A DNA stretch of 64,000 nucleotides. Source: Bacillota bacterium. GTDB taxonomy: Bacteria; Bacillota; Clostridia; Acetivibrionales; JAEZXR01. Numbering within the stretch: position 1 is the stretch's first letter; every line of letters begins with the position of its first letter. The notes beneath the pieces were generated by a model, which saw only the letters and a list, made by a program, of their open reading frames with translations, was not told the origin of the DNA and did no database searches. The DNA is taken from contig JAEZXR010000107.1 of NCBI GenBank assembly GCA_023419605.1, positions 62,001 through 126,000 on the forward strand. The letters run 5' to 3'. Below are positions 1-8,006 of this stretch, piece by piece. The translations under genes were made by a program, and so were the position numbers.

Positions 1-1
1 T

Positions 2-1129
2 AAGATCGAAGAATCTGAGCTGCTGCGTATGAAGCTTTTGAAATCAAGATTTGCGTCAAAAGGTCTGCATTTAACCATTGCACCCACTTTAAACTGTAAT
101 TTTGACTGCATCTATTGCTATGAAAAAGATGTCCGCGTTAATTCAACCATGTCGGAGGAAGTGCAAACAAAGATTCTGGAGATGATTAAAAGGAATGTTG
201 ATTATATTGATGAATTATCTGTGATCTGGTATGGCGGAGAGCCTTTATTGGCCTTGGATGTGGTAGAGAGCTTGTCAAAAAGCTTTATTGAAATATGTGA
301 GAAGGAGAAACTCAAATATTCTGCTAGAATTATTACCAATGGATATGAACTAAGCAAAGATGTGGCCATTCGTTTAAAGTCCCTGCGAATTGATGAAGCT
401 CAAATCACCCTGGATGGTCCGCCGGAAATACATAACCAGCGCCGATATTTGATCGGTGGATATCCTACTTTTGATGAAATACTCAATAAGTTATCGGACA
501 GTGCCGACATACTTCGAATTTCCTTAAGGATTAATATTGATAAGGAAAACGAGTCTAAAATTGCTGAGATAACTGACATTATCAACAAAAAAGGTTTAAA
601 AAATAAACTGGATGTATATCTGGGATATACAGAGCCTACCAATGAATGCTATGATGTAAAAACTTGTCTTAGCTATGATGAATTTTCAAAATTGACTTTC
701 GATTTTACGCAAACCCTAATCAAAGAGGAGTTTATAGATAAGAAAGCACTAAAATACCCGAATTTACTGAAAAACTATTGTGGCGCAGATGCGGAGAACA
801 ATTACGTAATTGATCCCAGAGGGAATCTGTACAAGTGTTGGACTGATATCGGCATAGATAAGTACGTAATAGGAAATATCCTGGGTACTAAGGGGGAAAA
901 AGAAAGCGCTGTAAATTCAATTCATAATTTCATGTTATATGATCCAACTGCAGATGAAGAGTGCAAAGAGTGTAAATTTTTACCCATTTGCATGGGAGGA
1001 TGTCCAAGAAAAAGAAGGGACAAAGTGGTAGACCGCTGCATAGAGTATAAATATACTCTCCCCTTGTATGTGAAGAGAATCGCAGAGAACAATTATAATG
1101 CTATGATCCAGGAATCTCTGGTGCTGTAA
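2..1129 (+). CDS. Radical SAM/SPASM peptide maturase, 5' end cut by window edge
   Basis: The frame is open to the left edge. The first ATG (29) lies only 22 residues before the radical SAM cysteines, whereas RiPP maturases normally carry tens more residues there, so the true start is probably outside the window. Counted from that ATG, the AdoMet/4Fe-4S motif CNFDCIYC gives C23, C27 and C30. GGEP follows at about residue 70. The C-terminal SPASM region shows YCGADAENN..., NLYKCW and the closing CKECKFLPICMGGCP plus a later Cys, which bind auxiliary clusters. In the family such enzymes make thioether or C-C crosslinks in peptides. The Cys-rich peptide 128 bp downstream is the obvious substrate. 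Named relatives might be the clostridial CcpM or Clo7bot maturase groups, but that subfamily placement is a guess. Confidence 0.9.
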   Translation, partial: KIEESELLRMKLLKSRFASKGLHLTIAPTLNCNFDCIYCYEKDVRVNSTMSEEVQTKILEMIKRNVDYIDELSVIWYGGEPLLALDVVESLSKSFIEICEKEKLKYSARIITNGYELSKDVAIRLKSLRIDEAQITLDGPPEIHNQRRYLIGGYPTFDEILNKLSDSADILRISLRINIDKENESKIAEITDIINKKGLKNKLDVYLGYTEPTNECYDVKTCLSYDEFSKLTFDFTQTLIKEEFIDKKALKYPNLLKNYCGADAENNYVIDPRGNLYKCWTDIGIDKYVIGNILGTKGEKESAVNSIHNFMLYDPTADEECKECKFLPICMGGCPRKRRDKVVDRCIEYKYTLPLYVKRIAENNYNAMIQESLVL

Positions 1130-1190
1130 GTCTGTTTATTGTACAGGCGATCGGTTATTTATTATGGTCTATAACAAATGAGTTAGCTTT

Positions 1191-1520
1191 AATCCGGGAT
1201 ATATTGTCCTTCAAGCAAAGATTTTAAATATATTAACATATTGAGGGGGTGAGATGAATGTATTTTATAGTAGAGCCTCAAGAGGATATGTCATTGACTG
1301 GATGTGATTTTGGCGGATGCACTTGCCAAGGTGGTAATACGTGTACTTGCCAAACCGGTGGAAATAACTGTTCCTGTCAAACTGGTAACGGAGGGTGTAC
1401 ATGTGTAGGAAATTACTGTACATGCAACAGCCATGCTTATTGTTATTTTGCGGTATAGCTAATTAATTATGGCGAGATGATACATAAAGTAAATTAACTT
1501 TGGAGCTTATATCCCGGATT
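1191..1520. repeat. 13-bp inverted repeat flanking the precursor peptide gene
   Basis: AATCCGGGATATA at 1191-1203 is repeated as its exact reverse complement at 1508-1520, so the two arms bracket the precursor gene at 1258-1458. The spacing (about 300 bp) is too long for a simple terminator. Possible roles are paired operators or the ends of a small cassette. A second short palindrome (AATCAT-TATT-ATGATT, about 1523-1538) lies just outside the right arm. Function is unknown. Confidence 0.6.
1258..1458 (+). CDS. Cys-rich RiPP precursor peptide with five CxC repeats
   Basis: This 66-residue peptide has 12 cysteines. After an acidic start (MYFIVEPQEDMSLTG) it has five C-T/S-C units at residues 21-23, 29-31, 38-40, 47-49 and 54-56, separated by Gly/Asn/Gln-rich spacers, plus single cysteines at 16 and 62. 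A strong Shine-Dalgarno (GGGGGTGAG, 1244-1252) serves the ATG at 1258. An overlapping ATG at 1254 opens only a 17-codon frame. The gene follows the maturase and precedes protease and exporter genes, the usual layout of a ranthipeptide/sactipeptide-type RiPP. The start recalls the short leaders of clostridial Cys-rich rSAM substrates, but I cannot confirm a named family. The thioether chemistry and the leader cleavage site are inferred, not visible. Confidence 0.85.
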   Translation: MYFIVEPQEDMSLTGCDFGGCTCQGGNTCTCQTGGNNCSCQTGNGGCTCVGNYCTCNSHAYCYFAV

Positions 1521-1603
1521 ATAATCATTATTATGATTTACCATAGTTTACCTATCTACAATGAAATATATAAGTAAGGTTTGGACATAAGGAGATTTCC
1601 TCT

Positions 1604-2461
1604 ATGAAAGTGAAATTAATATGTAGTGAGTACGTTAAGTCCATTACAGGAAAAGAGTTAGAAAGACCCAACGTTATAGATCTTTATCATGAAAGCTTTT
1701 CCAGTTCCGGTGAGTTATTAAAGGATAAGTATTTTCGCTACTATGCTCCTTATAACAAAGAATATATGGAAGACAGAATATATGACTGCTATAAAAAAAT
1801 AAATGAAAATCCTGCAGCCTTTGAACAGCTATGTAAGTTTGGGTTGGACGACTCAGTGATCACCTCATTTGTGGATTACCTATCCATACGAGATGATAGT
1901 GTCCTTACTGATATCAATATTAACCTGTTTCTTGGTGTAGGTTCCTGCAAAGGTTTTGCACTTCCTTTACAAGACAAGGTGTATATCAATATAGCACTGG
2001 AAAAGTTTTTTGATGTGGAAAGCCCTCAAAAAGCGATAAGTGCTTTAATCATCCATGAACTGACCCATGCAATCCGATGCTTGGTGTGCAGGCCCCATAT
2101 TAGCCGGCTGGGAGATGTTCTGATCGAAGAAGGACTTGCGTGCCTTGTAACAGAAGAAGTGCTGAATTTGACCCGGGAGGATGAAGGCCTCATATATCCA
2201 GGTGAAATAGAGATTGAAAGTAGCGCGCATTACAAAAAACTATCTGAAATATATGTAGAAAACATATATGCAAAGGATGAACAGCTAATAAAAAGATTTA
2301 TGAACCTGGGGGATGCAGAGTATGGTATTAAGCCAGGTTTAGGCTATAAAATCGGAGTGGATTTTATCAAACTTTACATCCGTAGAAAAAAATCCAGTGC
2401 TGCGGAGGCTTTTTATGTAAACAATGATGAAATAATTGAGCTGATCGGAAACGAGTGGTGA
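1604..2461 (+). CDS. Putative zinc metalloprotease (DUF2268-like) of the RiPP cluster
   Basis: A 285-residue soluble protein with IIHELTHA at residues 149-156. This gives the zinc motif H151-E152-x-x-H155, and the following IEEGLA (175-180) supplies a likely third ligand Glu, as in gluzincins. The layout resembles DUF2268 (YjaZ-type) predicted proteases. No signal peptide is seen, so it should act in the cytoplasm. The start has an AAGGAG site about 9 bases upstream, and the 3' end overlaps the exporter gene, so the two are translationally coupled. Since the exporter lacks a C39 peptidase, this protein is a candidate for leader removal or for processing of the modified peptide. That role is inferred from context. 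Confidence 0.75.
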   Translation: MKVKLICSEYVKSITGKELERPNVIDLYHESFSSSGELLKDKYFRYYAPYNKEYMEDRIYDCYKKINENPAAFEQLCKFGLDDSVITSFVDYLSIRDDSVLTDININLFLGVGSCKGFALPLQDKVYINIALEKFFDVESPQKAISALIIHELTHAIRCLVCRPHISRLGDVLIEEGLACLVTEEVLNLTREDEGLIYPGEIEIESSAHYKKLSEIYVENIYAKDEQLIKRFMNLGDAEYGIKPGLGYKIGVDFIKLYIRRKKSSAAEAFYVNNDEIIELIGNEW

Positions 2462-4125
2462 AAAGGATGAAAAAACAGGAATATAAATATATTTTCAATT
2501 TGATAAAGCCCTATTTGTCGAAAGAAGTTATTTGGTTATTGATCAATATAACCATGATCGGACTCAGTTTGCTAAATCCTTTTATTGTTAAACGGATCAT
2601 TGATGTTTCCATTGGTAACCGGGATATTAAAAGTTTGTACATGAATATCGCTTTTTTTGTTATCGTACTCCTGCTGTCACAAATACTGATTACCCTGCAA
2701 ACCTATGTAGCCACATATATTGGGGAACGGCTTTTGTACGACTTGAGAGTGGGGTTGTACCAAAATATTTCGCATAAGAATATGCTGTTTTTTAACAGCA
2801 GACAGACGGGCGATATAATGAACAGGATACTAAGCGAGCTGCCCAGTATCGTTAGCTTGATGGCGGGAACCACCATAACGGTAATCACGCAGATTGCTAC
2901 ATTTTTATTTACTCTTGTTGTTATGCTTTCCTTAAGTATTCCTATCACTTTGCTGGTAGTAGGGGTATTGCCGTTTCTGTGGCTAACCATCGTAAAATAC
3001 AATCCTAAATTCAAGGAAATTGATACGAGAATTATGGAGCAATTCTCTCAGATCAGCAATATTTTACAGGAAAACATCAGCAATATAAAAGTATTTAAAT
3101 ATTTTAACACCTATAAATTCGGGGAAATCAGATTTTCATCAGCTCTTCATAAAGGTATAAAGCTAAGGTACAAATTTACTCGTTTAAGTATAAAAAACAA
3201 TAATATACAAACCGTCATATATAATTTCCCTAGAGTAGTCATTTATTTCGTTGGTGGATATCTTGCAATCCAGGGAAAAATGTCTGTGGGGGGAATGGTT
3301 GCAATATCGGCCTATATAGAACAGCTTTTCTCTCCAGTACGGACATTATCCAACATAAGTACTGAGTTGCAGAAATCAATAGCGGCATTTAACCGCTACT
3401 ATGAAATTACTACACAGAGTAACGCCAATGAAATCGGCTCTTTTACTCTTGAAAAAATTAAAGAAAATATTGAAATGAAAAACGTTTCTTTTTCATATCC
3501 TGAAAAGCCCAGTACGGTCGAGAACCTACAACTAACTATTCCTGTGGGAAGAATGATATGGCTTCGAGGTGATAATGGAACAGGAAAATCTACCCTGGGA
3601 GATTTGCTATGCGGCATTTTAAAGCCACAGCAGGGTTACATTACCTATGACCGGGTTAAAGTACAGGATATCAAAATTGCATCCTTAAAAAGGTTAATTA
3701 GTGTTGTATCCCAAAATACCTATCTTTTTCATGACACCGTAAGAAACAATATAACATTAGGGAGAAGGATGGGGGATGAAAGTATCTTACAGCTAAGCAG
3801 ACAGTTGAAATATACTGATGTCGTACTGAGCAATCAAGTAAACCTTGATACCGTTATATCCAATGGTGGGAATAACCTATCCGGTGGACAAAGACAAAGA
3901 ATAGCAATATTAAGAGCTTTAGTGGGAAATCCGCAGGTGTTGATTCTTGATGAGGTATCCACCTTTTTAGATAACCAAGCCAAAAGCAATCTTTACGAAT
4001 ATGTTAAAAATAACAGAGATGATAAAATAATAATTATTATCTCCCATGAAGATATATCTTTCCTGCATTGTGATATGGTCCTGGATCTTGATATGGAAGA
4101 AGTTGCGGGAAGTCGTATATCGTAA
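2455..4125 (+). CDS. ABC exporter, fused transmembrane and ATPase domains
   Basis: A 556-residue half-transporter. An N-terminal type I exporter membrane domain with several hydrophobic segments covers roughly residues 20-300. The ATPase domain follows, with Walker A GDNGTGKST, Q-loop VVSQNTYLFHDTV, signature LSGGQRQR and Walker B VLILDEVST, and a switch His in IIISHED. It probably works as a homodimer. There is no N-terminal C39 peptidase domain, so it would export or flip the matured peptide without cutting it. The chosen start is GTG at 2455, overlapping the previous gene. An ATG at 2467 is an alternative. Cargo is inferred from the neighbours. Confidence 0.9.
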   Translation: MVKRMKKQEYKYIFNLIKPYLSKEVIWLLINITMIGLSLLNPFIVKRIIDVSIGNRDIKSLYMNIAFFVIVLLLSQILITLQTYVATYIGERLLYDLRVGLYQNISHKNMLFFNSRQTGDIMNRILSELPSIVSLMAGTTITVITQIATFLFTLVVMLSLSIPITLLVVGVLPFLWLTIVKYNPKFKEIDTRIMEQFSQISNILQENISNIKVFKYFNTYKFGEIRFSSALHKGIKLRYKFTRLSIKNNNIQTVIYNFPRVVIYFVGGYLAIQGKMSVGGMVAISAYIEQLFSPVRTLSNISTELQKSIAAFNRYYEITTQSNANEIGSFTLEKIKENIEMKNVSFSYPEKPSTVENLQLTIPVGRMIWLRGDNGTGKSTLGDLLCGILKPQQGYITYDRVKVQDIKIASLKRLISVVSQNTYLFHDTVRNNITLGRRMGDESILQLSRQLKYTDVVLSNQVNLDTVISNGGNNLSGGQRQRIAILRALVGNPQVLILDEVSTFLDNQAKSNLYEYVKNNRDDKIIIIISHEDISFLHCDMVLDLDMEEVAGSRIS

Positions 4126-4182
4126 CCTATATAGCAGGTAGAGGAAAAGCTCACAAAACAATTAGCTGTTGGGGGGATTTCG

Positions 4183-5472
4183 ATGGGGACAAAACAATAT
4201 GTAAGTAATTACAAAAGTTCAGTTACCTTACAGGAGGGAAATACCAGATTTTTCGCTTATATGGAGGAGCTGTCTCTCGAGTATGTAGTACTTAGGGGAT
4301 TGGAGGAGAGAGAATACAAGGAGCTTTTTCTTTCCATGTACCCCTATTACTATAATGCAAAAAGGCAAACTCGAACACAATGTTTCAGGAATGTTCTTAT
4401 TTCCGATCCGGTGTATATCCGACCCGGAACATATAAATTCAGTTTTTCCAGCTTATCGGAAGAAGAGCAAAGATTTTTGCAGGAATACAGTGCGCAGTGG
4501 GTTGTAGAAGAGAAAATACACAAATCCAACCAGCTTAAACTGGATTTTGAACTGGCATTAAATCTAATCAATCCTAGAATGGAGAAACTGGCAGATTCTT
4601 TTAATATACAAAGTATCTTTCACTCCATGAAGGAAAAGATGCAATTGCAGAATACGATTTTTAACTATCTTACGCCCACCAGGGTATATTATGGAAGTGA
4701 GTTTTGTCCGAGACTTCTTCCATCATTGCAGAAAGTGGATCATGTTTTGCATAAAATGGAAAAGGAAAGATTGGATATAACCTTTGTAACTCCTACCTTA
4801 TACCAGGAAGATATGAAAAAGTTTGAAGAGATTATCAATCACCTTCATCGATATGCAGAAGAGAACAAAAAAGAGATCGAGGTGGTTTTTAATAATTGGG
4901 GAACTTTTGAAATTTTGAGGGATCGAAAATATATTACGCCTGTAATTGGAAGACTACTAGCTAAATATAAAAGAGACCCAAGGTTTTCCTATGAAAATAA
5001 TGAGCTGTTTGCACCTTATAACACAGAGCTGCGTTCCGGAGATCTCAGTGTAGACCTGTACAGGAATTTTTTAACTCAGAGTGGGATTTGCCGCGCGGAA
5101 GTAGATTGTTTGCCCCAGGGGGTTCCGAAAGATTTATCAAGAGAAGACATTATAGGTCTCCATCTTCACTTTCCCTTTTATATTGCTTCTACCTCCAGAA
5201 TGTGTTTGTTGGGTGCGCTGAACAGAGATTTTGCTACTGTCTTGGATTTCAAACAGCCCTGCAAATTGGAGTGCCGTAAATATTATTACGATGTTGCTTT
5301 TTGGGATAAGCTTCAATTGGATGCGGACCCGGAAGCGAAAAATGTGCAATCCATAGTAAGAGGAAGAGGGCTTTTTAGTATCTTTGCCAATTGGAAGGAA
5401 AGGTTCGATTTTGAAGAAGCGTATAAAAAGAATATTAAAAGATTAATTTTTTATCATGAGGTTCCATATTAA
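4183..5472 (+). CDS. U32-family protein, UbiV-like half of a U32 pair
   Basis: This protein has 429 residues. The first 160 or so are an extension I do not recognise. From about residue 165 it reads as a U32 (peptidase_U32/UbiV-type) TIM-barrel protein, with TRVYYGSEFCPR, FVTPTLYQED and EVVFNNWG...PVIGRLLAKYKRDPR, the last being a hallmark stretch of the family. Cysteines C175, C341, C360 and C364 follow the order and final C-x3-C spacing of the four 4Fe-4S ligands of UbiV. In characterised systems U32 proteins are Fe-S-dependent oxygen-independent hydroxylases (UbiUV on ubiquinone precursors, RlhA and TrhP on RNA), although the family name says peptidase. It lies 21 bp before a second U32 gene, suggesting a heterodimer. 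The substrate, presumably the cluster's peptide, is inferred. Confidence 0.75.
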   Translation: MGTKQYVSNYKSSVTLQEGNTRFFAYMEELSLEYVVLRGLEEREYKELFLSMYPYYYNAKRQTRTQCFRNVLISDPVYIRPGTYKFSFSSLSEEEQRFLQEYSAQWVVEEKIHKSNQLKLDFELALNLINPRMEKLADSFNIQSIFHSMKEKMQLQNTIFNYLTPTRVYYGSEFCPRLLPSLQKVDHVLHKMEKERLDITFVTPTLYQEDMKKFEEIINHLHRYAEENKKEIEVVFNNWGTFEILRDRKYITPVIGRLLAKYKRDPRFSYENNELFAPYNTELRSGDLSVDLYRNFLTQSGICRAEVDCLPQGVPKDLSREDIIGLHLHFPFYIASTSRMCLLGALNRDFATVLDFKQPCKLECRKYYYDVAFWDKLQLDADPEAKNVQSIVRGRGLFSIFANWKERFDFEEAYKKNIKRLIFYHEVPY

Positions 5473-5493
5473 GCAAATGGATGGTGAAATGCG

Positions 5494-6504
5494 ATGATAA
5501 TACAAACTCCTCTCAGTTCGGCAGAAGAAGTAGACATTCTGGTTAACGCAGGAGCTGATGAATTTTACTGTGGCATAGTACCTCTGGACTGGAGAGAAAA
5601 ATATGGGTACGAGATTCCTTTAAATTGCCGGGGAACCTATACTGGAACTAATTTTGATACGATAGAGGAATTGGAGCGTGCAGTAAACTGTGCCCATAAA
5701 TATAATAGGTCTGTAAGGATCACTGTGAATGAAACAAATTACAGTGATGTACAAATGAAATTAATTGTAAAACTGCTGGACGAATTGGCGGATATAAAGG
5801 TGGATGGTGTTATTGTGGCGAATCTCCCAGTATTGCTGGCCATTAAAAACAGGAAGTATGATTTTAAAGTATCCCTTAGTGGGGAAGCCAATTGTACCAG
5901 CGCAGCTGCTGTAAAATTTTATCGAGAGTTGGGAGTACAGAGAATTGTTTTTCCAAGACATATTTCCATCCGTGAAATGAAGGAGATTATCCAAAATAAT
6001 GTGGATTTGGAATTTGAGGCATTTTTCCTGAATGAAGGATGCTTCTTCAGTGGAGGGTACTGTTATGGCATTCATCATACTTGCTATTCCCCCTTGTGCA
6101 GAGCATCACAGTTTAAACTGAAACCTAATAACAGGGAAGAAGTAATACAGGAGCTTTTCGATAATACGAAAATCGAAGGAGTTTTCAAATATGCAGCCGG
6201 TGCTGTCACAAAGTATAATAATGCAGTGATTTCCAAATGCGGACTGTGTTCTCTGAAGCTATTGCAAGATATTTCAGTGTCCTGTTTAAAGATCGTGGGA
6301 AGAACAGGACATGTAAATGAGAAGGCTAAGTGGGTTCAAATCACAAAAAAGGCTGTGGAAATGGCTGAAAGAATAGAGGATTACAGCAAATATAAAGAAG
6401 AATGTATGGAGACTTTTATGGGAGCATATAAAACCTCCCTTTGTAAAGGTAGGTTGGCTTGCTATTATCCCAATGAATACTTCCCGGAGCATATCCAGAC
6501 ATGA
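5494..6504 (+). CDS. U32-family protein, UbiU-like half of a U32 pair
   Basis: A 336-residue U32 protein beginning directly with the barrel (MIIQTPLSSAEEVDILVNAGADEFYCG). FKVSLSGEANCTS and ELGVQRIVFPRHISIREMKEI are typical family strands. EAFFLNEGC at 175-183 opens a cysteine cluster: C183 and C190 (six residues between, as in UbiU C169/C176), then C197/C202 and C249/C252, enough for a 4Fe-4S site. Together with the UbiV-like protein upstream it forms a pair like UbiU-UbiV. Both are close in the operon, and the next gene's frame overlaps this stop. It is either a peptide hydroxylase or, under the older family reading, a peptidase. I favour the former. Confidence 0.8.
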   Translation: MIIQTPLSSAEEVDILVNAGADEFYCGIVPLDWREKYGYEIPLNCRGTYTGTNFDTIEELERAVNCAHKYNRSVRITVNETNYSDVQMKLIVKLLDELADIKVDGVIVANLPVLLAIKNRKYDFKVSLSGEANCTSAAAVKFYRELGVQRIVFPRHISIREMKEIIQNNVDLEFEAFFLNEGCFFSGGYCYGIHHTCYSPLCRASQFKLKPNNREEVIQELFDNTKIEGVFKYAAGAVTKYNNAVISKCGLCSLKLLQDISVSCLKIVGRTGHVNEKAKWVQITKKAVEMAERIEDYSKYKEECMETFMGAYKTSLCKGRLACYYPNEYFPEHIQT

Positions 6505-6563
6505 TGATGCCATGGGAATTATATCATAGGCATTATATGCAGTTGAACAGGAGGCGTGAAAAG

Positions 6564-7544
6564 GTGGATATTCTTTCAGATAAACCGGTAAACATAACAG
6601 TAAACTCAAAAATCGAGTTGCTAGGTGTAGTGCAATATTTAGCCGATGATCCTACCATAATAAAGGAAAACTCACAATATATAAATGATATCCGGGATCA
6701 TTTCCAATCTTATAAAAATGATCCGGTGGTTCATTTTTATAAAGAGTTGAGAAAGAAAGGTTTTGCCTACCATCTTCCGCCTAAATTCATGCTTTTTACA
6801 GATGAGAATCTGGAGTTGAAAAATGATATCCATAGGGAAGAAGATTTACTAAAGGTATTGGGCAGCACGGAAACCATGAATGTGTTTCTTTCAAAATTAA
6901 AGGAATTTAAGCAAAAGTCCAGCTTCGAAAAATTCTGCAAAAGCCAACGCTCCTTTTACAATAGTACTCTTTCCTTTGTAACAGACGAAGTGCGTAAGAG
7001 TAAGTGTATCCAGCATTTGATTGCGTATTATGGGTATAGCCAACATAGTTTTACCATAGTGATACACCCGTGTTCCATTGGTGGGTATGCTGCAAGGATT
7101 CCCTTTGAGGGCAATACTTTTGATGCTTATAATTTTATGGTAGTACCTGACTCTATTATCGAATTTATCGAATTGGTCTTGCATGAGTTTGGACATTCCT
7201 ATGTCAACCCATTGACGAGAGAAAACATAAATTTGATTTATGAATACGAATATTTATTCGAACCCATAAAGGACAGTATGAGAAAGCAAGCATACAATAC
7301 CTGGGAGAATTGTGTGAATGAACACATTGTAAGGGCTATAACCAGCAGAATATTGTTTACTATGTATGGAAATGAGATAGCTCAATCACGTATAAGGATG
7401 GATATCCAAAGGGACTTTATATATACGGACATCTTATATGACAAACTAACGGAATATGAACTAGAACGATCAAGATTTCCGGTACTTAATGACTTTTATC
7501 TATACTTACTACATAGCCTTAAAGATATAGATGTTACCATATAA
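6564..7544 (+). CDS. Putative zinc metalloprotease (DUF4932-like) of the RiPP cluster
   Basis: The frame opens at 6501, but an AGGAGG site at 6549-6554 sits nine bases before the GTG at 6564, so I start there (326 residues). ELVLHEFGHSY gives zinc motif H207-E208-x-x-H211. WENCVNEHIVRA downstream offers a third ligand (E253), and this arrangement, with NITVNSKIELLGVVQYLA near the N-terminus, resembles DUF4932. It shares no obvious similarity with the other HExxH protein in the cluster. It is the last gene before the terminator. A role in leader cleavage, peptide turnover or self-protection is possible but unproven. Confidence 0.75.
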   Translation: MDILSDKPVNITVNSKIELLGVVQYLADDPTIIKENSQYINDIRDHFQSYKNDPVVHFYKELRKKGFAYHLPPKFMLFTDENLELKNDIHREEDLLKVLGSTETMNVFLSKLKEFKQKSSFEKFCKSQRSFYNSTLSFVTDEVRKSKCIQHLIAYYGYSQHSFTIVIHPCSIGGYAARIPFEGNTFDAYNFMVVPDSIIEFIELVLHEFGHSYVNPLTRENINLIYEYEYLFEPIKDSMRKQAYNTWENCVNEHIVRAITSRILFTMYGNEIAQSRIRMDIQRDFIYTDILYDKLTEYELERSRFPVLNDFYLYLLHSLKDIDVTI

Positions 7545-7632
7545 AATTGTAAGTATTTTTTTGTATTATTATAAGGATGATATTATTGTGTTTTGCAGCA
7601 AGTTTAGCTATACAAAAAGGTCTAAAACGGAT

Positions 7633-7679
7633 AAAAACAAAGGCTTAGTAAATATGGTATTTGCTAAGCCTTTGTTTTT
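7633..7679. terminator. Bidirectional terminator closing the RiPP cluster and tRNA-Val
   Basis: Arms at 7633-7654 and 7658-7679 form a 22-bp stem (one T-G wobble) around a three-base loop, with A-tracts on the left and T-tracts on the right. It can stop transcription from both strands. Its right edge touches the CCA end of the tRNA. Confidence 0.85.
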
Positions 7680-7754
7680 GGTGGGCAATACAGGACTCGA
7701 ACCTGTGACTTTCACCACGTCAAGATGACACTCTACCAGCTGAGTTAATTGCCC
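7679..7754 (-). tRNA. tRNA-Val (anticodon GAC)
   Basis: Read on the minus strand the 76 bases fold as a full cloverleaf: acceptor GGGCAAT/ATTGCCC, D stem ACTC/GAGT, anticodon stem TCATC/GGTGA around loop TTGACGT (anticodon GAC), T arm ACAGG-TTCGAGT-CCTGT, discriminator A and an encoded CCA. Confidence 0.95.
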
Positions 7755-8006
7755 AGATGCAAAATATATTATACTGTATAATTCACGGCTCGTCAACACC
7801 TTTTGGAAATAATATAAAATGTCTAAAAACCTTAAAAACAAGTCTGTTTTTAAAATTCAGTCCATCCAGGTCCTAGGATATAATTATAAATAGCTAGATG
7901 CAAAAAAAGTGGGCTTTATCGATAGATATCCAGCTGCGATGGCATAAAGGGAAGCTGTTATACTACGTCTAAAGTTCAGAATCTAAGAACCGGGAGGATG
8001 GGGGAT

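Noticed and set aside
6501..6563. Upstream start for the second metalloprotease, overlapping the U32 stop
   Set aside because: No ribosome site serves it, whereas AGGAGG is well placed for the GTG at 6564.
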